Assembly (NCBI GenBank): GCA_039024315.1
Contig: JBCCQN010000190.1
Span: 1-15,875, forward strand
Length of the DNA stretch: 15,875 bases
Direction: 5' to 3'
DNA from: JBCAWW01 sp039024315
Lineage (GTDB): Bacteria; Bacteroidota; Bacteroidia; J057
Every line of letters begins with the position of its first letter. Position 1 is the first letter of the stretch. The notes under the pieces were generated by a model. It searched no databases, was not told the origin of the DNA, and saw only the letters and a program-made list of their open reading frames with translations. Below, piece by piece: positions 7,257 to 14,180 of the stretch. A program made the translations under genes and the position numbers.

Positions 7257-10200
7257 ATGTCTAAAAAACAGCTTCATGCCTTATTGGTAGGAATCAACAA
7301 CTATCATCCCGCCAGTGTCAATGTTAGTAATCTTGGAGGAAGTCTCACCGATGTCTTGAGTATAGACGAGTATCTGCGTAAAACTTTTACGAATCATCCT
7401 GATTTTGAACCGGTGAAGCCAAAGATGCTAATCGACGATGAGGCCACACGTGATGGGGTAATTAAGTCATTCCAAGCTATGACAGCTAAGTTGAAGGCTG
7501 GAGACACTTTTTACTTCCACTATTCCGGTCATGGATCGAGAGAAGCAGCGCCACCGGAATTTGTCACAGCATTTGAAGAAGCGAAAAACGAAACTACGGT
7601 CCTTTATGATAGTCGAGTTCCAGGGGGCATGGATCTGGCTGATAAAGAGATGGCCTTCTTGTTATCAGAGATACCTAATGGGGTACATACCATCCTCACT
7701 TTTGATTGCTGCCATGCGGGAGGTGCCACCCGAGAAATTGGAGAGACAACAGGCAACAATGTCCGCACCCGTCAATCTGCAGATGCTACGCAAGAGCGTA
7801 CGATTGATACTTACATAGGTCCCTATGCCGAGGACCATGCCAACGGTCGACCTTTGCAAATCCCCCATAGTGATCACTTGATGATTGCTGCTTGTCGAAA
7901 TACGGAAAAAGCCCTTGAAATCAATGACTCTGGCCTACTAACTCAAACGCTCCTCAAAGCGCTAGATTCAGAAAATAGTGATCGTTCCTATGCAGGTATT
8001 TATTCGCGGGTAAATGCCTTCGTCAAAAATTCTGCCAGAAATCAGCATCCACAGTTTGAATATTATGGTGAGGTCAATCCATTGGCCAATTTCCTTGAAG
8101 GTACCGTAAGTAGCTATCCTCCTACCCCTGAAGTGAACTTTAGCATGGGAGAGTGGAAAATGGAGTTTGGCGCCATTCATGGCCTCCGCAAAGCAGAAAT
8201 CGGCAAGATGCAACTCCCCATCTTTGTGGATGGCAAGCCTGAATCACCTATTGCCCGTGCCGAAATCACCCAAATTGGTTTACAGACCTCTATTTTAAAA
8301 ATGATCGGCAACTCCCCTGCCAACAATCCTAAGATAAGCTTACGAGCTGGGGTAGCAGCTTTCCCTTTGAACGTATTCCTCCACAATCCCGATGAGGAGA
8401 AGGTGTTCCGTGAAACGGTAGAAAAAGATAAAAACTCCGGTATTCTCCTTGTAGCGGATCGTGCTGAAGCAGAGTATGAAATCAGAATAGAACAAGCTGG
8501 CTATCACCTCTATCGTATCGATCCAGAGCAATTACTTTTTGGTTTGTCTGCCCAACATACTGATGCGGCCCTCTACATGCTTGATCTTCTCAAAAAGATC
8601 GCTAGATGGGAGCGTATGATGACCTTGGAAAACCCGGATACGGATTTTTCAAAACAGGCAGTAGCTCTGGAACTGTATATTGACGGGCAAGAAGAAGCTT
8701 ACACAGAAAATTTGTGGATTGCTGAATTTATGGAAGATAAGCCTGCAACTAAATTCGCGATCAAAGCTTATAATGGATCTAGTCGTGACCTCCATCTGAA
8801 CTTGCTGTATATCTCTCCTGAGATAGGGATCAGATTGATCAAACAGACTACGATTGAACCCAATTCAAGAAAAGAACTAGCGGCCACTTCGGCCAGCATC
8901 ATTTACCCCCATCTTGATCAAATTGAGAACCATTTGATGTTGGTAGCCACTACGGAGCAATTGGACAACCATTTCTTTAGCCAAGAGGGTATCCATCAAA
9001 ATGATTTTGGGCAGGTCAAAGCTTGGGATCCCGCCCGAGCAGGCGGCCACCGCAATCTTTTTGCTACTGAACCCAAATCGGATTGGACTACTAGCATGAT
9101 TAGCGTTCGGGTGATCCGTCCCAAGGCCAAAGTGAGCCAAAGTAGAGCCGCAATCCACCAAGTAGAAGTGGAAGGACACAATGCTTTTCAAGCCAATTTG
9201 AGCCTTTTGGATGTCCAAACCCCAACTCGTAGCCTTGAGGCTGATCCCCCTGTCCATAAAGCCATCGAGAAGATGCCTAACGCCACTCTTCTTTCGCTCA
9301 AAGGCGAAAATCACCCCCCCAGTACTTTGGAAATCAGTGGCTTTGACGATAGCAGCGCACTCAAAGACAATCCGCTCAAAATCAAAGTGCCCGCTCCCAA
9401 AGCAGAAGAGGAGGCGATTTTACCCTTTGCCTTTGACGGCGAATTTTTCCTTCCTGTTGGCGTTCCGCAAAGCGGTGATACCGATGATGGGACTCAATCA
9501 TTTGATATCCATCATCTTCCAGAAGAAAAGCATAAAACTCGTAGTCTAGGCAAAGCCCTTAAGCTATACTTTCTAAAAACCACCCTTGGCAAGCAAGTCA
9601 ATCAGTTACGTCGGGTTATTTATAAAAAGGACGGTAAGCTCGAACGCACAGAAGAAGGCCTAGAAAATGCCATTGCCAACGCGAATAAAATATTGCTAGT
9701 AATCCATGGGATAATCGGGGATACAGAAGAATTGGCAAAAAGTGTTCGCTATACTTTAAGTGAAGGAATTTACGACCTCATCTTGACCTATGATTACGAA
9801 AATCTATCTACTTCAATCAAAGTAAGCGGTCAAAAACTCAAGGCAAAATTGATTGAATTAGGACTTGATCACAAAGGGATCGACATCATGGCCCACTCGA
9901 TGGGAGGTTTGGTATCTCGCTGGATGATTGAAAAGGAAAATGGCGAGCGTTTTGTCAATCGTTTGATAATGCTCGGCACGCCGAACGCTGGTTCTCCTTT
10001 TGCGAAACTGGCGCCTGCGATTCCCGCTTTAATCGCCCTAGCAGCCAATTTTAAAAGTCCGGTTTTAGCGCCACTGGTTTATTTGATGCATTGGATGAAT
10101 GATAGCCGTCAAATCAATAAAACCTTGGCCCAGATGGACGCAGATTCTGATATCCTAAATGAGCTTAATGCGCATGATCCGCCCAAGACTCCTTATATCA

Positions 10201-10448
10201 TCATCGGGGGTAATGTAAGCAATTACAAAGGAGCGGACGGTGGCGCAGTCGCAAGTTTGATGGAGCGTATCACTATCGGTATCGGTAATCTAGCTAACTG
10301 GAAAAAGGACAATGATATAGCCGTCGAACTAGACAGTATCTTCCATCTGCCTGAATCTGAAAGAGTAAAACACATTGAGGTTGGCTCTCATCATCTGATT
10401 TATTTTACCCACGAGGATAGTGTGGCAGAATTGAAGCAGGTTTTGTAA
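7257..10448 (+). CDS. Caspase (C14) - lipase-like alpha/beta hydrolase fusion
   Basis: A 1063-aa protein. Start is ATG 7257, which places LHALLVGINNY at the N-terminus as in other bacterial caspases; a TTG at 7155 would add 34 residues without domain content. Residues 1-285 form the caspase-like domain with catalytic dyad H92 (YSGHGS) and C152 (DCCHAGG), both intact. After C152 an Arg-containing linker (R170-T-R172 and QER) is a candidate processing site, since bacterial caspases usually cut after Arg/Lys. Residues 300-790 are largely beta-rich and include LYISPEIGIRLI, similar to middle regions of other large caspase proteins. The C-terminus from about 810 is an alpha/beta hydrolase of the lipase/PGAP1-DUF676 kind: oxyanion H817-G, nucleophile S881 in AHSMGG, LGTPNAG, possible acid D1020, and H1045/H1046. 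A hydrophobic segment (about 918-950) may be a lid or membrane contact. It is the first gene of the operon, 23 bp before the CHAT gene. Probable role: protease-controlled membrane-damaging effector (inference). Confidence 0.92.
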   Translation: MSKKQLHALLVGINNYHPASVNVSNLGGSLTDVLSIDEYLRKTFTNHPDFEPVKPKMLIDDEATRDGVIKSFQAMTAKLKAGDTFYFHYSGHGSREAAPPEFVTAFEEAKNETTVLYDSRVPGGMDLADKEMAFLLSEIPNGVHTILTFDCCHAGGATREIGETTGNNVRTRQSADATQERTIDTYIGPYAEDHANGRPLQIPHSDHLMIAACRNTEKALEINDSGLLTQTLLKALDSENSDRSYAGIYSRVNAFVKNSARNQHPQFEYYGEVNPLANFLEGTVSSYPPTPEVNFSMGEWKMEFGAIHGLRKAEIGKMQLPIFVDGKPESPIARAEITQIGLQTSILKMIGNSPANNPKISLRAGVAAFPLNVFLHNPDEEKVFRETVEKDKNSGILLVADRAEAEYEIRIEQAGYHLYRIDPEQLLFGLSAQHTDAALYMLDLLKKIARWERMMTLENPDTDFSKQAVALELYIDGQEEAYTENLWIAEFMEDKPATKFAIKAYNGSSRDLHLNLLYISPEIGIRLIKQTTIEPNSRKELAATSASIIYPHLDQIENHLMLVATTEQLDNHFFSQEGIHQNDFGQVKAWDPARAGGHRNLFATEPKSDWTTSMISVRVIRPKAKVSQSRAAIHQVEVEGHNAFQANLSLLDVQTPTRSLEADPPVHKAIEKMPNATLLSLKGENHPPSTLEISGFDDSSALKDNPLKIKVPAPKAEEEAILPFAFDGEFFLPVGVPQSGDTDDGTQSFDIHHLPEEKHKTRSLGKALKLYFLKTTLGKQVNQLRRVIYKKDGKLERTEEGLENAIANANKILLVIHGIIGDTEELAKSVRYTLSEGIYDLILTYDYENLSTSIKVSGQKLKAKLIELGLDHKGIDIMAHSMGGLVSRWMIEKENGERFVNRLIMLGTPNAGSPFAKLAPAIPALIALAANFKSPVLAPLVYLMHWMNDSRQINKTLAQMDADSDILNELNAHDPPKTPYIIIGGNVSNYKGADGGAVASLMERITIGIGNLANWKKDNDIAVELDSIFHLPESERVKHIEVGSHHLIYFTHEDSVAELKQVL
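9459..9475 (+). repeat. Copy of the dispersed hairpin repeat inside the caspase-lipase gene
   Basis: GGCGTTCCGCAAAGCGG carries the CCGC-AAA-GCGG hairpin, the same core as in the ahcY terminator. It is in frame and encodes VGVPQSG in a linker-like region before the hydrolase domain. Confidence 0.5.
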
Positions 10449-10471
10449 ACTAGTGGACCAATATTCCCTGC

Positions 10472-11980
10472 ATGAGGCAAACTCCTCTGGTATTCCTTGC
10501 ATTTGCCCAAATCAGCTCCAATCATCTTGCGAAGCTGGGACAGGAGATGGATGCCATACATGAAGCTTTGTTGCCTTGGCAGGATCGGCAAAGATTGGAG
10601 ATTCGTCCTCGTATGAGCGCAGATCTGGCCCTCATTTCGACCATGATCAATGAGCTAAGAGAAAGAGTCTTCATTTTTCATTATGGCGGACATGCCGGAG
10701 ATACCGCCCTGCATCTCGCTGATGGGGTGAATCACGCCCAAAGCGTAGCCGCCCTATTTCAGTTTTTACCCAATATCAAATTGGTATTTCTCAACGGTTG
10801 TGCCACCAAAGCGCAGGTAGAAGCATTTTGGGCCCATGGGGTCAATATCGTTATTGCTACCTCTGTGCCCGTCAACGACAGCCGCGCCCAAAAGCTAGGA
10901 ACAGAATTTTACGCTGCTTTGGCGGCAGATATGAATATAGGCCAAGCCTTCAAAAAGGCGGCCTTGACCCTAGAAGCCAAAGGTGAGTTTCCCAATGCCT
11001 ACACCGGCCAACGCAACCTCTTTGTTGAAGCAGGAGCACAAGAAACAGAAGGCCTTGAATGGGATCTCTATGTCAAAGCCGGTGAAGAGGCTGCCCTAGA
11101 GTGGAAACTCAAAGACTTACCGTTCCTCGAAGAGGAAAGTGAACTAGACCTCCCTCAAGAAGAAACGCCTGCTCTATACCAAAGGCTACAAAAACTCAAC
11201 TACAGTGAGCACGTACCACTCCTCCTCCGTTACTTGCTGAGGCATGACATCGGAACTTTTCTTATCCATGGGCCTCCACGATATGGCCAAACCTGGCTCG
11301 CCAATAATCGTCTAACCGCTTTTCCTATGATGGACGGTTTAGATTTACCGCGAGCCATACAACTGGGCTCTAGAGTCGCCACTCAATCCGAACTAATTGA
11401 GGAGATCAAAAAAGTACTACGCTTTGGTAGAGGCTTTGAAAATTTGGCCACGGAAATCGAATCAATTAGCCAAAAGCTCCTCGATCGGCTAAAAAACGGT
11501 CCGGTTTTGATCCGTGTCCACGAAGTACAAGATTTTTTACGCAATGGCTTTTTTACCCAGTTTATGAAGGAGTTTTGGCAAGCCTTGGCGCAACGATTGG
11601 AAGCATTGAAAAGTGAACAAGCAGAGCAGCGTTTTCATAAACTTGTTCTCTTACTCATTGAGGAAGAAGGAAATTTTGATGAAGCCCATCCCCAACTGAT
11701 CAAAGAGGTGTCTGACACCGCTGATCATAGTAAAATCCTATTACTACCGGATATACCAGCCGTAAATTTAGCAGAATTTGATAATTGGTTGGTGGCGAAT
11801 TATGCGGATGCAGATACCCAGTTTATCAATCAATTTTCTGCCCTAAATCAAGACGAAAAAAAGGCATGGCTGGGCGATCAAGGCCAAATGCCACCGGAGG
11901 CCTTTATGGAAAAGATTTGCGATACTTTTGGATATTATTTTGATGTAAACGGACAAGGCCAGTGGGAACTGGTACCTTAA
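10472..11980 (+). CDS. CHAT protease with degenerate (inactive-STAND-like) P-loop region
   Basis: A 502-aa protein. Residues 1-175 are a CHAT (caspase HetF-associated with TPRs) domain: catalytic H74 in FHYGGHAGD and C110 in LNGCATKAQV, with the following GVNIVIATSVPVNDSRAQ and FYAALAADMNIGQAFKKAA helices typical of the fold. Residues 180-235 are an acidic linker. From about 240 the protein looks like a STAND NTPase (HVPLLLRYLLRHDIGTFLIHGPPRYGQT), but the Walker A-like loop 267-274 has Q273 where Lys is needed, and no clear Walker B is seen (LVLLLIEEEG near 390 is the closest). This matches 'inactive STAND' modules reported with MoxR-vWA conflict systems. No TPRs are visible. It lies 23 bp after the caspase-lipase gene and 10 bp before MoxR, so translation is probably coupled. 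Likely role: effector or relay protease with a non-hydrolysing scaffold; its target is unknown. Confidence 0.88.
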   Translation: MRQTPLVFLAFAQISSNHLAKLGQEMDAIHEALLPWQDRQRLEIRPRMSADLALISTMINELRERVFIFHYGGHAGDTALHLADGVNHAQSVAALFQFLPNIKLVFLNGCATKAQVEAFWAHGVNIVIATSVPVNDSRAQKLGTEFYAALAADMNIGQAFKKAALTLEAKGEFPNAYTGQRNLFVEAGAQETEGLEWDLYVKAGEEAALEWKLKDLPFLEEESELDLPQEETPALYQRLQKLNYSEHVPLLLRYLLRHDIGTFLIHGPPRYGQTWLANNRLTAFPMMDGLDLPRAIQLGSRVATQSELIEEIKKVLRFGRGFENLATEIESISQKLLDRLKNGPVLIRVHEVQDFLRNGFFTQFMKEFWQALAQRLEALKSEQAEQRFHKLVLLLIEEEGNFDEAHPQLIKEVSDTADHSKILLLPDIPAVNLAEFDNWLVANYADADTQFINQFSALNQDEKKAWLGDQGQMPPEAFMEKICDTFGYYFDVNGQGQWELVP

Positions 11981-11990
11981 GCTAGAGAAT

Positions 11991-12989
11991 ATGAAATACG
12001 AAGGCAAAGCATTACAAAAGCCCTTTTATCGAAACGGAGTCAAAGAGATTGATCCCTATTTTCCAGACTCAGATTTGATTGAGGCCGTTAATCTCGCGCG
12101 CTATCTCAAGCGCCCACTCCTCCTAATGGGGGAGCCTGGTTGTGGTAAAACCCGTCTTGCCGAGGCCGTGGCCTTCGAATTTCATGGTGAAGAATACGAT
12201 CAATATCTAGTGCCTTGGTATGTCAAATCTACTACCAAAGCCAAAGAGGGAATTTACACCTTTGATGCCATTGCTCGGCTCCGGCTGACGGAGCTCGAAA
12301 AAGACTCTGAAGTCCTCCGACAGCAGCTACAGCTCAAAGGCAAGGATCTCGAAAATTTTTACCTCGAAAACAATATCATCAGAAAAGGCCCCCTTAGCAA
12401 AGCTTTTGACCTTTCCACGGCAGAGAAGCCAACGGTATTATTAATCGATGAAGTTGATAAGGCGGATATTGATTTTCCTAATGATTTATTATTGGAACTC
12501 GACAAAAACGCCTACTATATTACTGAAACCCAAACCCCTACTGAGCGCCGCAAAGCAGATTCTCCGTTGATTATCATTACCTCCAATAATGAAAAGGAAC
12601 TACCGCCTGCTTTCTTACGTCGTTGTTTGTTCCACTATATCAAGTTTCCGCAGGAGCCTCAACTTAGACAAATACTGGATGGCCTATTCGATCAAGCCCC
12701 CAATTCTCTCAAAGAAGATAGCATCAAGGCTTTTATCATGCTTCGCGAACGCTTGATTCAAGGTCTCAGCCAGAAAAAGCTCTCCACTTCAGAGCTAATT
12801 GACTGGTTTGACGCACTGCAACACCAACACCAAAATAATCTGACCATAGACGGCCAGCCCATAGATAAAGCGGTAGAAGCCACCATCACCGAACTGACTA
12901 ATCGTTCACCGCAGGTGCCCCTACCTCTCTACCAAATCCTCCTCAAAAACTGGGAGGCAGTGCTATCCATCCTTCCGGACAAAAAATAA
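11991..12989 (+). CDS. MoxR-type AAA+ ATPase
   Basis: A 332-aa AAA+ ATPase of the MoxR/AAA_5 group, a chaperone-like hexamer that usually works with a vWA protein to remodel or activate a partner. All key elements are visible: Walker A G47-EPGCGKT-54, Walker B LLID153-E154, sensor 1 IITSNNEKELP, and the Arg-finger region PAFLRRC. The lid helices extend to about residue 300 and the C-terminus ends in a helix (QILLKNWEAVLSIL). There is no DNA-binding or membrane segment. It is placed between the CHAT gene (10 bp) and the vWA gene (33 bp), the standard MoxR-vWA pairing. It should be the only canonical ATP-hydrolysing component in this operon, which points to it as the energy-dependent switch (inference). 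Confidence 0.96.
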   Translation: MKYEGKALQKPFYRNGVKEIDPYFPDSDLIEAVNLARYLKRPLLLMGEPGCGKTRLAEAVAFEFHGEEYDQYLVPWYVKSTTKAKEGIYTFDAIARLRLTELEKDSEVLRQQLQLKGKDLENFYLENNIIRKGPLSKAFDLSTAEKPTVLLIDEVDKADIDFPNDLLLELDKNAYYITETQTPTERRKADSPLIIITSNNEKELPPAFLRRCLFHYIKFPQEPQLRQILDGLFDQAPNSLKEDSIKAFIMLRERLIQGLSQKKLSTSELIDWFDALQHQHQNNLTIDGQPIDKAVEATITELTNRSPQVPLPLYQILLKNWEAVLSILPDKK

Positions 12990-13022
12990 TTAAGGATTCT
13001 TCCTCTTATTCGGTAAGCTGAT

Positions 13023-14180
13023 ATGCCTCCACTACCACTATATCGGTTTTTTCAAGCCCTACGCAAAGCCAATTTTGCGCTGGGAGTATCTGATTATAGC
13101 CTTCTGTTAGAAGCACTAAACGGAGGTTTTGGTCTGCAGAGCGAAGCTGATTTGTTACGGCTTTGCCGAACGCTTTGGTTTAAGCCTGGGCAGAGCTGGG
13201 AGTTGTTTCAAGAGCAATTTTATCAAGCCTTGGTCGAGGCCAAACAGCTTTCATTGCCAGAGGATGATCCCGCCACACTTGAACCAATCGATCAAACAAA
13301 ACAAGCAGCTAAATTAGCGGATGATGCCATCGAAGCAGTAGAGGAAGCCTTAGATGACCAAAGTACCTTTGAGAGCGAAACTGCAAATACCGCCACTGAA
13401 GAAGAAAGCGCCTTAGAAGCAGGCAAGTTTGTCCACCTCAGTATTGCCAGTAGCGCAGAGTTAGCCGGCGAAAACCTCCAAAGTAAAGAACAAATACACA
13501 CTCAGCTGCAAGCGCAGTCTTTTATTTTCCAAGGACGCTATCAGCCTATCAGCAAACGGCAGCTCACGCAATCTTGGCGCTACTTGCCAGACCGGAGCGA
13601 AGACCGCCCTACTAAGGAAATAGATATCAACGCAACCGTCGAAAATATCGCCAAGACAGGCCGCTTAGAAAATCTGGCTTACCAAACCCAAAAGGAAGGG
13701 ATTGCACGCCTATTGTTATTGATTGACTACGAGGGTTCTATGGTAGCCTTTCACGAACTGGCCCAGCAGATCGCAGCCTCAGCCCCCAAAACAGAAGGTA
13801 AAGCCCCTAATGTGCTTTATTTTCATGACGTGCCGGGCCCTCAGCTTTTTCAGGATTTGGACCAAACTAAGGCTTACCAAATACAATCTCTAGCGCCGCT
13901 ATACCGCCACCGTAAAGCCGGCATTTTGATCATCAGTGATGCCGGAGCCGCCAGAGGTCGCTATGATCGCCAGCGAATTATTCAAACCGAAAAGGCCTTA
14001 CTTCAGCTCAGGGCTATCGGCCAGCATATCGTTTGGCTTAATCCCGTTCCGAACAAGCGTTGGGCAGGTACTAGTGCTCAATATATCAACAAGCTATTGC
14101 TGCCTATGTATGAAGTGAGTGAATCGGGCATGCAACAAGCCATCAATGCCCTAAGGGGAAAAATCAATCGCAAGCCATGA
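13023..14180 (+). CDS. vWA (CoxE-like) partner protein of MoxR
   Basis: A 385-aa protein. Residues 1-75 form a helical N-terminal domain (FFQALRKANFALGVSDYSLLLEAL, then LCRTLW) common to vWA/CoxE-like MoxR partners. An acidic, Glu/Asp/Ala-rich linker follows (78-137). Then comes a conserved pre-vWA segment (FQGRYQPISKRQL, SWRYLP, DINATVENIAKTGRLEN). The vWA domain begins near 229 with the metal-site loop D235-Y-E-G-S239-M, where the second Ser of the classical DxSxS is Glu. The second metal-site segment is ISD306-AGAARGRYD. A Thr at the third metal-site position is not obvious. Metal binding through D235, S239 and D306 remains possible, and a DxxGS form is common in this branch. The stop codon overlaps the start of the next gene (ATGA), implying translational coupling. 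Role: adaptor that bridges MoxR to its client, here probably the LRR-caspase or the CHAT/caspase proteins (inference). Confidence 0.9.
   Translation: MPPLPLYRFFQALRKANFALGVSDYSLLLEALNGGFGLQSEADLLRLCRTLWFKPGQSWELFQEQFYQALVEAKQLSLPEDDPATLEPIDQTKQAAKLADDAIEAVEEALDDQSTFESETANTATEEESALEAGKFVHLSIASSAELAGENLQSKEQIHTQLQAQSFIFQGRYQPISKRQLTQSWRYLPDRSEDRPTKEIDINATVENIAKTGRLENLAYQTQKEGIARLLLLIDYEGSMVAFHELAQQIAASAPKTEGKAPNVLYFHDVPGPQLFQDLDQTKAYQIQSLAPLYRHRKAGILIISDAGAARGRYDRQRIIQTEKALLQLRAIGQHIVWLNPVPNKRWAGTSAQYINKLLLPMYEVSESGMQQAINALRGKINRKP
13158..13174 (-). repeat. Possible repeat copy with compensatory stem change
   Basis: On the minus strand AGCGTTCGGCAAAGCCG differs from AGCGTTCCGCAAAGCGG at two positions that pair with each other (C-G to G-C), so the hairpin is kept. 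It encodes RLCRTL within a conserved helix of the vWA protein, so coincidence from codon choice is possible. Confidence 0.35.

Noticed and set aside
9974..9989. CGGCACGCCGAACGCT as another hairpin-repeat copy
   Set aside because: It encodes the conserved lipase motif LGTPNAG and has the wrong spacing between the stem halves; likely coincidence.
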